Below, piece by piece: positions 6,660 through 15,346 of a DNA stretch of 64,000 nucleotides. Every line of letters starts with the position of its first letter. Positions within the stretch are counted from its first letter, which is position 1. Under the pieces are notes generated by a model. It was given only the letters and a program-made list of their open reading frames with translations. It was not told where the DNA came from and did no database searches. A program made the position numbers and the translations under genes. The stretch comes from Chlorobiota bacterium (GTDB lineage Bacteria; Bacteroidota; Ignavibacteria; Kapaibacteriales; NICIL-2): the NCBI GenBank assembly GCA_026415505.1, contig JAOAGY010000032.1, positions 62,001-126,000 of the forward strand. The letters are read 5' to 3'.

Positions 6660-9532
6660 TGCTGTGCGTAGTCCTCGACGGGAGGGCATGAGCACATGAT
6701 ATTCCGGTCACCGTAGGTGTTGTTGATGCGCGCGACGGCTGGCCAGAACTTCCGCTCCGAAACGAACGGTAGAGGAAATGCTGCCTTTTGCCGGGAATAA
6801 GGGTGTGTCCATGTATCGCTGGCGATCATTTGCTGCGTGTGCGGCGCATTTTTGAGCACATTGTCGGTACGATCGGCGACACCGTTTTCGATCTCGGAGA
6901 TTTCGGCACGGATCGCCAGCATCGCCTGGCAAAAACGATCGAGTTCTTCCAGCGATTCGCTCTCGGTCGGTTCGATCATGAGAGTGCCAGGAACAGGAAA
7001 CGAGACGGTCGGCGCGTGAAAACCGTAATCCATAAGTCGTTTGGCGACATCTTCCGCATCCACACCGGCTCGTTGTTTGAATGGACGTAAGTCAACGATC
7101 ATCTCGTGCGCGACGTATCCACTCGAGCCAACGTACAGTATCGGAAATGCTTCTTCCAACCGTGCCTTGATGTAGTTGGCAGCCAGCAATGCTACCTGTG
7201 CTGCACGTCGCAAGCCATCGGCACCCATTAGCCGGATGAATGCCCACGAAATCGGCAGAATACTGGCGCTGCCCCATGGTGCTGCTGAGACGGTTCCGAT
7301 GCTCTGCTCGCTGTCGGTGATTGGGATAACGGGATGCGTCGGCAGAAAGGGTGCCAGCTCTCGACGAACCGCGATCGGTCCCATACCTGGACCGCCGCCA
7401 CCGTGTGGAATGCAGAACGTTTTATGCAGATTGATGTGGCAAACATCTGCACCGATAGCGCCGGGCGAGGTCAGCCCCAGTTGAGCATTGAGATTGGCAC
7501 CATCCATGTACACCAATCCGCCGACATCGTGGATACGGCGGCAAATGTGCCGTATGTGTTCTTCGAACACACCGTGAGTCGAGGGGTAAGTTACCATCAA
7601 ACACGCAATGCGGTCTCCATGTTCAGCCAGTTTTCGTTCGAGGTCATCGGTGTCGATGTATCCTCGCTCGTCGCTGGCGACAACGACCACCTGCAATCCA
7701 GCCATTACTGCACTGGCTGGATTAGTACCGTGTGCCGATGCGGGAATCAGAGCGATGCGGCGATGTCCTTGTCCGCGGCTCCGATGGTACGCCCTGATAA
7801 CCAACAGCCCTGTGTATTCGCCCTGAGCGCCTGAATTCGGTTGGAGCGACACAGCATCGAGTCCGGTAATGACCGCCAAGTCGCGTTCCAGTTCACTGAG
7901 CAGGATGCGGTATCCTTCTGCCTGCTCGAGAGGAACGAATGGGTGCAACTGATTGAACTCAGGCCATGTCACCGCCATCATCTCGACTGCAGCATTGAGT
8001 TTCATCGTGCACGAGCCGAGCGGGATCATCGAATGGACAAGGGACAAATCCTTGTTTTCGAGCCGCTTGAGATAGCGCATCATCTCGGTCTCGCTGTGGT
8101 AGGAGTTGAAAACCGGATGCTCCAAGTACGTAGTCGTGCGAGCGATGGGCGGCGGATAACTCGTCGTGGTAACGATAGGCTGTCCATTGGGGATCGTGCG
8201 TCCCAATGCGGTTGCGAACGTCTCGGCAATGTCTGCGATGTCGCGTTCTGTTGTCGTTTCGTCGAGCGAGATGCCGATAGCGCCGTCGTCGAAGTAGCGA
8301 AAATTGATTTTGTGTTCGAGTGCCCGTCGGCGAATGGTGGCTTGTTCCTCGCTGGTTGTCGCAACGTAGAGCGTGTCGAAGTAAATCGAATTCCGTTGCT
8401 CTATCCCCATGGCTTTGAGTACCGCATCGAGCTGTACGGTCAGGCGGTGCACCCGCTCGGCGATGCATCGCAGCCCTTCCGGACCGTGATAGACGGCGTA
8501 CATGGCAGCGACATTGGCAAGCAACGCTTGTGCAGTGCAGATATTCGAGGTGGCTTTGTCGCGCTTGATATGCTGCTCGCGTGTTTGGAGCGTCATGCGA
8601 TAGGCTCGCTGACCCTCTGCGTCAATCGAGACACCGATGATTCTTCCGGGCATGTAACGGATGTATCGTTGGTGGCTCGCTAAGAAAGCAGCGTGGGGTC
8701 CTCCGTATCCGAGTGGAACACCGAATCTCTGTGCCGAGCCGACGACGATATCTGCACCCCATGTACCTGGAGCTTCGATCAAACACAACGCCAGTAGATC
8801 GGTCGTTACACACAGCAGCGCTCCACTTGCATGAAGCGAGTCGGCAAGTGCGCGGTAATCCTCGATCTGCCCGATGCCGTTTGGATACTGCACAATGCCA
8901 CCGAGTGTGTGTTCATCGAGAGTCCACGTTTGCCACGGCGCCACGCGCAATTCGATGTCGAGCGCTTCACACCGCGTGCGAAGCACTGCCAGCGATTGGG
9001 GAAAGAGCGTGGCATCGGCATAGACAACCGACCGCGAGCTGCTGTGTCCAGCGATCGAAAACATCATGTGAACTGCTTCGGCGATGGCTGTCGCTTCGTC
9101 GAGCAGCGACGCGTTCGATATTTCCATGCCAGTCAGATCGCTGACCATTGTCTGGAAGGTGAGCAGCGCCTCCAATCGTCCTTGCGCGATTTCTGCTTGG
9201 TATGGCGTGTACGGTGTGTACCATCCGGGGTTTTCGATAATGTTCCGCTGTATCACCGGCGGTGTAATGGTGCCATAGTAGCCCATACCGATGAACGACC
9301 GGTAAAGCTTGTTTTTTGCACCGAGCTGGCGAAGCCGCGCGAGTACGTCGCGTTCGTTCATCGGTGGGGGAAGATCGAGCGGTGTGGTCAAGCCAATGTC
9401 GCTGGGTACAATCGCCTGGCTCATTTCGTCCAAGTTCGAAAAACCGATTGTTCGGAGCATCCGCTCGATGTCGGCAGCTCGAGGTCCGATGTGGCGGTCT
9501 ATGAAGCGGTCGCAAGAGGTGGTGGCGTTCAT
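6656..9532 (-). CDS. gcvP: Glycine dehydrogenase (decarboxylating), P-protein
   Basis: 958 aa, the full-length single-chain P-protein. It decarboxylates glycine with PLP and passes the aminomethyl group to the lipoyl arm of GcvH in the cytosolic glycine cleavage system. The N-terminus has the typical FIDRHIGP; the PLP lysine is Lys704 in NLHKTFCIPHGGGGPG. The N- and C-terminal halves repeat the fold, as in all one-chain enzymes. The start is the ATG at 9532. No gcvT, gcvH or lipoamide dehydrogenase gene is in the window, so the system is dispersed. The gene sits downstream of the tRNA-Ala/tRNA-Asp unit, separated by its terminator, and its stop overlaps that of the convergent VWA gene. Confidence 0.98.
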   Translation of the reverse strand: MNATTSCDRFIDRHIGPRAADIERMLRTIGFSNLDEMSQAIVPSDIGLTTPLDLPPPMNERDVLARLRQLGAKNKLYRSFIGMGYYGTITPPVIQRNIIENPGWYTPYTPYQAEIAQGRLEALLTFQTMVSDLTGMEISNASLLDEATAIAEAVHMMFSIAGHSSSRSVVYADATLFPQSLAVLRTRCEALDIELRVAPWQTWTLDEHTLGGIVQYPNGIGQIEDYRALADSLHASGALLCVTTDLLALCLIEAPGTWGADIVVGSAQRFGVPLGYGGPHAAFLASHQRYIRYMPGRIIGVSIDAEGQRAYRMTLQTREQHIKRDKATSNICTAQALLANVAAMYAVYHGPEGLRCIAERVHRLTVQLDAVLKAMGIEQRNSIYFDTLYVATTSEEQATIRRRALEHKINFRYFDDGAIGISLDETTTERDIADIAETFATALGRTIPNGQPIVTTTSYPPPIARTTTYLEHPVFNSYHSETEMMRYLKRLENKDLSLVHSMIPLGSCTMKLNAAVEMMAVTWPEFNQLHPFVPLEQAEGYRILLSELERDLAVITGLDAVSLQPNSGAQGEYTGLLVIRAYHRSRGQGHRRIALIPASAHGTNPASAVMAGLQVVVVASDERGYIDTDDLERKLAEHGDRIACLMVTYPSTHGVFEEHIRHICRRIHDVGGLVYMDGANLNAQLGLTSPGAIGADVCHINLHKTFCIPHGGGGPGMGPIAVRRELAPFLPTHPVIPITDSEQSIGTVSAAPWGSASILPISWAFIRLMGADGLRRAAQVALLAANYIKARLEEAFPILYVGSSGYVAHEMIVDLRPFKQRAGVDAEDVAKRLMDYGFHAPTVSFPVPGTLMIEPTESESLEELDRFCQAMLAIRAEISEIENGVADRTDNVLKNAPHTQQMIASDTWTHPYSRQKAAFPLPFVSERKFWPAVARINNTYGDRNIMCSCPPVEDYAQH

Positions 9533-9553
9533 CGTCGGTTGCGCAAGGTTGCG

Positions 9554-9585
9554 AAAAAGAAAAGCCCACGTGGTGCAGTGGGCTT
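9554..9585 (-). terminator. Intrinsic terminator of the tRNA-Ala/tRNA-Asp unit
   Basis: Minus-strand stem AAGCCCAC/GTGGGCTT (9585-9578 with 9569-9562, 8-nt loop) is followed by a T-rich tail (9563-9554). It lies 8 nt beyond tRNA-Asp, just upstream of gcvP. Confidence 0.8.
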
Positions 9586-9592
9586 AGCGGAG

Positions 9593-9666
9593 CGGAACCG
9601 ACGGGACTCGAACCCGCGACCTCTGCCTTGACAGGGCAGCGCTCTAACCAGCTGAGCTACGATTCC
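9593..9666 (-). tRNA. tRNA-Asp (GTC anticodon)
   Basis: Acceptor GGAATCG pairs with CGGTTCC (one T-G pair), discriminator G. Anticodon arm CTGCC-CTGTCAA-GGCAG gives GTC. T arm GCGGG-TTCGAGT-CCCGT. 74 nt, no encoded CCA. It is 23 nt downstream of tRNA-Ala. Confidence 0.95.
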
Positions 9667-9689
9667 TCCGACGGCAACCGGATGCCTCG

Positions 9690-9762
<73 letters not shown>

Positions 9763-9784
9763 ACTGCAGACTATCATCGGTGCG

Positions 9785-9792
9785 CAAAAATA
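9785..9792 (-). promoter_or_regulatory. Bacteroidota-type -7 element for tRNA-Ala/tRNA-Asp
   Basis: TATTTTTG (TAnnTTTG) on the minus strand, 22 nt before tRNA-Ala. A TTG about 21 nt further upstream could be the -33 element. Confidence 0.6.
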
Positions 9793-9899
9793 CGGCACGT
9801 TACGGCGTCAGTGCAAGTTTTCGCCAACTTCGATCGTTGATTGAATGGATCGTATCGACGATTGTGCATTTTTGTACGTGCGACGATCGCAATAAGGCA

Positions 9900-11030
9900 A
9901 TGCAGAACGAGGCGACAGAATCGGCACTGTACGAATTGTTCGAGGAGCATTCCTCCAGTCTTCGTGCACGACGAGCTGAGCAGCTTTGGAGAACGATTTA
10001 CGATGCTAAATCGAATCCGATCACAATCGGAACGCGTGCGCTCTTTGTGCATTGGTCGCAAGCCGATAGCGTCCAGCTCGTCGGCGACTGGACGTACTGG
10101 CAACCGAGTGCCCCCATGAATCGCCTCGCCGGTACTGATCTTCACTATGCTGTTTTGGAATTCCCCGACGATGCCCGCTTGCAATACAAACTCGTTGTCG
10201 GCGGGGTCTGGCAGCTCGACCCAGCTAACAATCGTGTCGTCGAGGAAGGCTTCGGTTTCAATAACGAGTTCTGGATGCCGCGTTATTCCGATAGATCATT
10301 CCTCGACATCGGGCGACGTGTTGCTGCTGGACAGCTCGAACGCATCGTTGTCGAAAGTGCTGTCCTTGCCGATCATCGGGAAGTTTTCTATTATACTCCA
10401 GCCCTCGATTCGTTTCCGCCGGTATTGAACCTGATGCTCGTGCATGATGGCTACGAAGCGATCCGCTTGGGGAAATTTCCGCGCATTCTCGACAATCTTC
10501 ATGCCCTCGGATTGATCGAGCCGACCGCCGCATGCTTTCTTTCCCCAGCCGATCGAAACACGGAGTATGCTGCCAGTGATGCCTACATTGCATTTTGCGT
10601 CGAGGAAGTGATCCCGGCGGCGAAAAATTACTTTGCAAGCCGGAGCATCCGGATAGCCGACACTCCGAACATGGTTGTCGTGAGTGGTGCGTCGCTCGGT
10701 GGTCTTTTGGCGACCAAAACAGCCCTGCGGTATCCCGATATGGTCGGCGGGGTACTGGCTCAATCGCCGTCGTATTGGTGGAATCGCGGCGAAATTTTCC
10801 GCTCGCCCGATCTTCGCAATGCGGCTCGATTGCGGGTGGTTATCCAAACCGGTACAATCTGCGATGCGCGCGATTTAGCGTCGCTCATGGCGCAGCGGCT
10901 GCGAGCGCTCGGTGCACGAGTTGATTACTTCGAGTATTCCCAGGGGCACACGTGGGCAAATTGGCGTTCGACGTTCGCCGACGGTTTGCGCGCGTTGCTT
11001 CCTGCTGAACGATCATCGTCTCTTACGTGA
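9900..11030 (+). CDS. Esterase with N-terminal CBM48-like domain (enterochelin-esterase-like)
   Basis: 376 aa from the ATG at 9900, preceded by AAGG; an in-frame reading from 9780 overlaps the tRNA promoter and is rejected. Residues about 45-115 resemble a glycogen-binding E-set domain (VQLVGDWTYWQP), as found in Fes and related esterases. Residues about 155-370 are an alpha/beta-hydrolase of the putative-esterase family: nucleophile GASLGG with Ser265, candidate Asp near QTGTICDARD (316-325), and His350 in SQGHTW. No signal peptide is seen, so it is probably cytoplasmic. The next gene, an ATP-grasp ligase, follows after 9 nt. The substrate is unknown; cleavage of an ester or peptide made or modified by the ligase is possible. 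Confidence 0.8.
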   Translation: MQNEATESALYELFEEHSSSLRARRAEQLWRTIYDAKSNPITIGTRALFVHWSQADSVQLVGDWTYWQPSAPMNRLAGTDLHYAVLEFPDDARLQYKLVVGGVWQLDPANNRVVEEGFGFNNEFWMPRYSDRSFLDIGRRVAAGQLERIVVESAVLADHREVFYYTPALDSFPPVLNLMLVHDGYEAIRLGKFPRILDNLHALGLIEPTAACFLSPADRNTEYAASDAYIAFCVEEVIPAAKNYFASRSIRIADTPNMVVVSGASLGGLLATKTALRYPDMVGGVLAQSPSYWWNRGEIFRSPDLRNAARLRVVIQTGTICDARDLASLMAQRLRALGARVDYFEYSQGHTWANWRSTFADGLRALLPAERSSSLT

Positions 11031-11039
11031 GGTGTCGCC

Positions 11040-12227
11040 ATGGAACGATCGGTTCTCTGTATCGCTGGGGCGCTGTTTGGGCGTCCGTTCTTGTTGGAGG
11101 CAAAGCGGCTCGGCTGGCGCGTGTATCTGTTGACCGAAGAGAAATACCTCCACGAAGCGTGGCCGCGCGACCACCTCGACGACATCTTCGCTGTCCCCGA
11201 CCTGTACGATGAAAAAGTCGTTCGCAACGTCGTCACCTATCTTGCGCGAACGATTCGGTTCGATCGTATCGTCGGTCTCGGTGAGTTCGATATCGAAGTC
11301 GCAGCAGCGCTCCGCGAACACACGCGCATCGGAGGTATGGGAGAAACGACCGCGCGCTACTTCCGCGATAAGCTCGCCATGCGCATGAAAGCACGAGACG
11401 AGGGCATTCGCGTGCCGGACTTTGTGCGCATACTTTACCATCCCGACATCGCCGAATTCATGGAGCGCGTCGAACCGCCGTGGGTACTCAAACCACGCAT
11501 GGGTGCGTCGTCGGCGAAGGTACGCAAGGTCTATCATGCTGGCGAAGTCTGGGAATGCCTCGAACAGCTCGGCGACAAACAATCGTCCTATCTCCTCGAA
11601 CAGTACGTCCCCGGCGATGTGTACCATGTGGATTCGGTGGTGTGGAATTACAAACCCGTTTTTGCTGTGGCATCGCGCTACGGTGTACCGATGCTCGACC
11701 TCAATACCAGCGGCGGCATCTTCACCACGCGCATGGTTCGCCGCAATAGCGACGAGGATCGCGCACTCAAGAAAATGAATGCAGCGGTCATCAAGGCATT
11801 CGGACTCAAACAAGGAGTCACGCACATCGAGTACATCCGCAGCCGCAACGATGGACAGTTCTACTTCCTCGAAGCGGGTGCGCGCGTGGGCGGGGCACGC
11901 ATCCCCGATGTCATTTGGCATGCGACGGGAGTTTGCCTCTGGCACGAGTGGGCACGTCTCGAACTGCGGGACGACGATCGGTACGCACCACCGAAACCGG
12001 CTCGCAACTATGGTGGCGGGATTTTCACTCTCGCCAAACAAGAATGGCCCGATATGAGTGCCTACACCGATCCGGAAATCTGCTGGGTGCAGAGAAAACG
12101 TCACTACGCCGGACTGATACTCGCCTCACCCGATCCCGACAGGGTCGAAGAGCTTCTGGCGCAATACTATCCGCGTTTCGTCCAGGATTTCATGGCGCAC
12201 GTGCCGCCCGATCGAGCGAAAGTTTAG
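11040..12227 (+). CDS. ATP-grasp domain protein (carboxylate-amine ligase-like)
   Basis: 395 aa. The N-terminal pre-grasp domain (about 1-100) has a degenerate nucleotide-type fold. The ATP-grasp region has WVLKPRMGASSAKV (about 149-162), an EQY loop near 187, the acidic site HIEYI, and EAGARVGG (about 281-288) in place of the usual ExNPRxGG. The family joins a carboxylate to an amine or thiol through an acyl phosphate, or carboxylates biotin-type substrates. A good ribosome-binding site (TGAGGTG) precedes the ATG. It forms a two-gene operon with the esterase. The stop shares 4 nt with the convergent lipoprotein gene. Substrates cannot be told from the sequence. Confidence 0.8.
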   Translation: MERSVLCIAGALFGRPFLLEAKRLGWRVYLLTEEKYLHEAWPRDHLDDIFAVPDLYDEKVVRNVVTYLARTIRFDRIVGLGEFDIEVAAALREHTRIGGMGETTARYFRDKLAMRMKARDEGIRVPDFVRILYHPDIAEFMERVEPPWVLKPRMGASSAKVRKVYHAGEVWECLEQLGDKQSSYLLEQYVPGDVYHVDSVVWNYKPVFAVASRYGVPMLDLNTSGGIFTTRMVRRNSDEDRALKKMNAAVIKAFGLKQGVTHIEYIRSRNDGQFYFLEAGARVGGARIPDVIWHATGVCLWHEWARLELRDDDRYAPPKPARNYGGGIFTLAKQEWPDMSAYTDPEICWVQRKRHYAGLILASPDPDRVEELLAQYYPRFVQDFMAHVPPDRAKV

Positions 12228-12730
12228 TAATTCGATTCGTCGCGCCAGATAGCGATCGTCCACGGCTCGTCGCTCCGCGAGCGGGTGAGTCTCAAGTTGA
12301 CGCGCCCCTGAATGCGCACGACGTCGGTCGGCGAGAAGGTAATCGTCAACACGAACCCGCGAGAGACATCGTACAGGAGCGAATCGCCTGCTGCAAGCAC
12401 GATGTCGTTCCACACCAGATCGAGATTCTGTGCCGCTTGAAAAAGACCGTTAGTTGCGATCATTTCTTCGTCTCGTCCCCACGAAAGGTCCACGCCGCGA
12501 TCGTAATTGCGGTAGAGGAACGTAAACGATGGAGCCAGCAACTTGCCGTAGGTGAGCGTGTCTTTAGTTAGGTAGGCAATGCGAAAATTCTGAAACACGC
12601 CGTCAGGAGTGCGCTGATCGGTCAGCCCGCCACCGTCCGACGGTTCATCGAGCAGTCGAGGAGCGAACGGATTGACGCATCCACATACGAAGAACGCCAA
12701 GAAAAGTCCCAATGCAAGTTTGCCGTGCAT
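12224..12730 (-). CDS. Small lipoprotein, NTF2-like (tandem member A)
   Basis: 168 aa. A hydrophobic signal ends in lipobox VCGC with Cys18, so it is probably lipid-anchored. The mature part has a helical FRIAYLTKDTLTYGKLLAPSF segment (about 50-70), then beta strands ending in PWTIAIWRD. This resembles the NTF2-like fold of small ligand-binding or immunity-like proteins, but I cannot name the family. The start is the ATG at 12730, 2 nt after the stop of the upstream lipoprotein; a TTG at 12736 would overlap it. It ends an operon recR - lipoprotein B - lipoprotein A. It shares its closing (W)xIxxWRD pattern and lipobox with the neighbour, suggesting an old duplication. Confidence 0.7.
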   Translation of the reverse strand: MHGKLALGLFLAFFVCGCVNPFAPRLLDEPSDGGGLTDQRTPDGVFQNFRIAYLTKDTLTYGKLLAPSFTFLYRNYDRGVDLSWGRDEEMIATNGLFQAAQNLDLVWNDIVLAAGDSLLYDVSRGFVLTITFSPTDVVRIQGRVNLRLTRSRSDEPWTIAIWRDESNY

Positions 12731-12732
12731 GG

Positions 12733-13344
12733 TCAATTCGCGAGCAATGCTTTGAGTGTGCTCCAGGTGTCAGGGATCGAATCGTTCGCTGCCGATGCAG
12801 CATCCCGCCAGCGGGAAATTGCCCATAAACCGAGCCGATTCGGAACGATCGTCCAGCGGAGTGTTCCAGCCACTCGGGTTGGCACCGATGGCAACGCGAT
12901 CGGCAGTTGGAGAAGGTAAGTTGCAACATATACCGCCGAATCCGGTGACCGTACGTCGAAATGTGCATCGCCGAGCGTCACGGTCGGAACTTGATCCGGA
13001 CCGAGCCGGCTGACAAGTGCCAGGAATGCTTGTCGCTCGTCGGTTCGTGACCACGAGGCGAACTTTGCCCCGAATCGTGCACCGGCTTCCGCCGATGGCT
13101 CGAAGCTGTACTGTTGCGCGGGCGAGAACCCTTGCAGAGTATCTGCCAGACAAAGCATGAACGCTTCAGTGTTCTTTTGCCCGATTGCGCTGAGCATATT
13201 GGCGACGACGATCAACTCGCTGGTGGGTTGATCGAACTGAACTGTTCCGCTGCCGGGAGGTTCCGGTGTACGCGTGCTGAACAGATTGCAGCCCGCGACT
13301 GTACTCACGACGACAACGGCAACAACGACTCGATCACTGCACAT
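12733..13344 (-). CDS. Small lipoprotein, NTF2-like (tandem member B)
   Basis: 203 aa. The signal ends in lipobox VAGC with Cys19, followed by a short Pro/Gly-rich linker. An amphipathic helix-rich segment (SELIVVANMLSAIGQKN) starts the mature domain and a beta-rich part ends with LWAISRWRD, matching the end of the next gene's product. The ATG at 13344 overlaps the end of recR by 11 nt; a TTG at 13359 would lengthen the N-terminus by five residues and is less likely. The function is unknown. Position after recR probably reflects operon economy rather than a role in repair. Confidence 0.7.
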   Translation of the reverse strand: MCSDRVVVAVVVVSTVAGCNLFSTRTPEPPGSGTVQFDQPTSELIVVANMLSAIGQKNTEAFMLCLADTLQGFSPAQQYSFEPSAEAGARFGAKFASWSRTDERQAFLALVSRLGPDQVPTVTLGDAHFDVRSPDSAVYVATYLLQLPIALPSVPTRVAGTLRWTIVPNRLGLWAISRWRDAASAANDSIPDTWSTLKALLAN

Positions 13345-13936
13345 TGCTCCGTCCTGCAAGTGCCCGTGACAATGTCGCTTCGTCTGCGAATTCCAAGTCC
13401 ATGCCTACCGGCACACCGCGTGCAATGCGGGTCAGCCGCACTCCGAGTGGCGCGATGAGCTTGGCTAAGTAGTGTGTCGTCACTTCGCCCTCGACGGTCG
13501 GGTTGAGTGCCAAGATCACTTCTGTGATGGTGCCGTGGCGAAGGCGCTCCAGCAGCGGTTCGATTTTGAGCTGCTCGGCGGTAACGCCCTGGAGAGGATC
13601 GAGTGCTCCATGCAAAACGTGGTAGAGTCCGCGGTATTCGCCTGTTCGCTCGATGGCGAAAACGTCGCTCGGTTGTTCGACGACACAAATGACCTCGCGC
13701 TCACGATTGGGCGAGGTGCAAATCGGACATGGGTCCTGCTCGGCGAACGTGAAGCAAACCGAACAGTAACCAACTGCGGTTTTGAGATCGAGCAATGCTT
13801 GCACCAAGCGCTGCACATCGCTTTCGGGACGACGAAGAAGATGGAAAACCAGTCGCTGAGCAGATTTCCGACCGATCGTCGGCAGCGAACTGAGTGCTTC
13901 GATAGCGCGCTCGATTGTAGGAGAAAAAATCGTCAT
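13334..13936 (-). CDS. recR: Recombination mediator RecR
   Basis: 200 aa, the family's normal length. With RecF/RecO it helps load RecA at single-strand gaps. A helix-hairpin-helix region (LPTIGRKSAQRL, 18-29) is followed by a Cys4 zinc finger (Cys58, Cys61, Cys70, Cys73) and a Toprim domain (VVEQPSDVFAIE from about 87). The reading frame stays open well upstream, but the ATG at 13936 gives the canonical N-terminus MTIFSPTIERAI. It is divergent from nuoD with 111 nt between the starts. No dnaX or ybaB precedes it, a common arrangement elsewhere. Confidence 0.97.
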   Translation of the reverse strand: MTIFSPTIERAIEALSSLPTIGRKSAQRLVFHLLRRPESDVQRLVQALLDLKTAVGYCSVCFTFAEQDPCPICTSPNREREVICVVEQPSDVFAIERTGEYRGLYHVLHGALDPLQGVTAEQLKIEPLLERLRHGTITEVILALNPTVEGEVTTHYLAKLIAPLGVRLTRIARGVPVGMDLEFADEATLSRALAGRSNVQ

Positions 13937-14028
13937 AGCAACAGACAACAAGCTCGGCTGCGAAACTACGATACGACTATCGCGAAAGAATGGATGCAGT
14001 CGGGCACTGCTACTCGAAACAGACGCTG

Positions 14029-14036
14029 TATTTTCG
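14029..14036 (+). promoter_or_regulatory. Probable -7 element for nuoD
   Basis: TATTTTCG differs from TAnnTTTG at one base and is followed by CGC, as in the tRNA promoters. It lies 11 nt before the proposed nuoD ATG, implying a very short leader, or a start at 14060. Confidence 0.35.
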
Positions 14037-14047
14037 CGCAGAACGAT

Positions 14048-15346
14048 ATGGCACAAGTCATGAGCGAGACGATACAGATCAGTCCTCTTGCGACACTCGA
14101 ACGTGTTCGTAAGCTCCGCCAGGAAAAAATCTACAAAGAGCTGCTCGATCGCGATACGACGCTGCTCTTCGAGGACCCGCTCGAAAACGACATGGTGCTC
14201 AACATGGGTCCACAGCATCCCGCGACGCATGGAGTGTTGCGGGTGTTGTTGCGGCTCGACGGTGAAACTGTCGTCAAATGCGTGCCCGAATTAGGCTACC
14301 TTCACCGGGGTTACGAAAAACTCGCCGAAAACTGCACGTACGTCGAATTTATTCCGCATACCGACCGGCTCGACTATCTGGCTCCGATGTCGAACAACGT
14401 CGGTATTGCGATGGCGATCGAGAATGCCATGGGTATCGAGGCACCTCCGCGTGCTCAATGGATACGAACGCTCGTCTGCGAGTTGGCGAGAATCTCGTCG
14501 CATCTGCTTGCAACTGGCGCGACGGCAATGGATGTTGGTGCGCTGACGGTGTTCCTGTGGACCTTTGCAGAGCGCGAAAAGCTCTACGACATTTTCGAGC
14601 TGATCTGTGGGGCGCGCTTTACGACAAGCTACACTCGCATCGGTGGCGTTGCCAACGACATCCCCGACTGGGTGCTGGGGAAAATTCGTGCGTGGGCAGA
14701 TCAATTCATCCCGCAATTGGAGGACGTCGAGAAAATTCTCTCCCGCAATCGCATCTTCATCGATCGCATGGCGGGGGTCGGCTATTGCTCTGCGGAGAAG
14801 GCGATCGCGCTCGGTATGACGGGACCTGTGCTCCGAGCATCCGGCGTCGAACGCGATCTACGACGCGATCAGCCGTACTTGCTCTACGACCGACTCGAGT
14901 TCGATGTCATCGTCGAAAACGATTGCGATTGTTACGCGCGGTTCATGGTGCGGCTGCGCGAGATGCGCCAGTCCATTCGGATGATCTACCAACTGCTCGA
15001 CAATCCACTGCCGGGTGAAGTCAAACTCAACGACCCCGTGCACGTCACACCCCGTAAGTACGAAATCTACACGAAAATGGAAGAGCTTATCGCCGATTTC
15101 ATGATCATCAACTTCGGTTCGCCTGCACCACCAGGCGAGACGTACACGGCGATTGAATCCCCCAAGGGTGAGTTAGGCTTTTTCATTGTCGCTGACGGAA
15201 CGGGTTATCCCTGGAAACTCAAGATTCGCTCGCCGTCGGCAGCAAATCTGCAAGCAATGTCGCACATGGCAGAAGGTTCGATGGTCGCCGACATTGTCGC
15301 GATCATCGGAGGGATCGATCCAGTCATGGGCGAAGCCGACAAGTGA
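14048..15346 (+). CDS. nuoD: NADH-quinone oxidoreductase subunit D
   Basis: 432 aa. NuoD is a 49-kDa-type subunit of the complex I peripheral arm and lines the quinone site. Landmarks are GPQHPATHG (54-62, His57 and His61), GYLHRGYEK (83-91), the quinone-site Tyr110 in DRLDYLAPM, and the C-terminal ESPKGELG and GGIDPVMGEADK. The start was set at 14048; ATG 14060 (MSET) is an alternative, and longer in-frame reading crosses recR. Other nuo genes are absent on both sides, so this subunit is encoded apart. It overlaps the next gene by one base (TGATG). It heads a run with trmH, a cytochrome-b-like gene and asnB. Confidence 0.97.
   Translation: MAQVMSETIQISPLATLERVRKLRQEKIYKELLDRDTTLLFEDPLENDMVLNMGPQHPATHGVLRVLLRLDGETVVKCVPELGYLHRGYEKLAENCTYVEFIPHTDRLDYLAPMSNNVGIAMAIENAMGIEAPPRAQWIRTLVCELARISSHLLATGATAMDVGALTVFLWTFAEREKLYDIFELICGARFTTSYTRIGGVANDIPDWVLGKIRAWADQFIPQLEDVEKILSRNRIFIDRMAGVGYCSAEKAIALGMTGPVLRASGVERDLRRDQPYLLYDRLEFDVIVENDCDCYARFMVRLREMRQSIRMIYQLLDNPLPGEVKLNDPVHVTPRKYEIYTKMEELIADFMIINFGSPAPPGETYTAIESPKGELGFFIVADGTGYPWKLKIRSPSAANLQAMSHMAEGSMVADIVAIIGGIDPVMGEADK

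Noticed and set aside
7841-8683. 280-codon open frame on the plus strand inside gcvP
   Set aside because: It is antisense to a highly conserved enzyme, has no recognisable domain, and similar antisense open frames recur across this genome because of its codon bias.
9780-9899. N-terminal extension of the esterase
   Set aside because: It overlaps the tRNA-Ala promoter region and adds a sequence without domain similarity; the ATG at 9900 has a better leader.
13472-14047. Long N-terminal extension of nuoD across recR
   Set aside because: It is antisense to a well-supported recR, and NuoD of other bacteria has no such domain.
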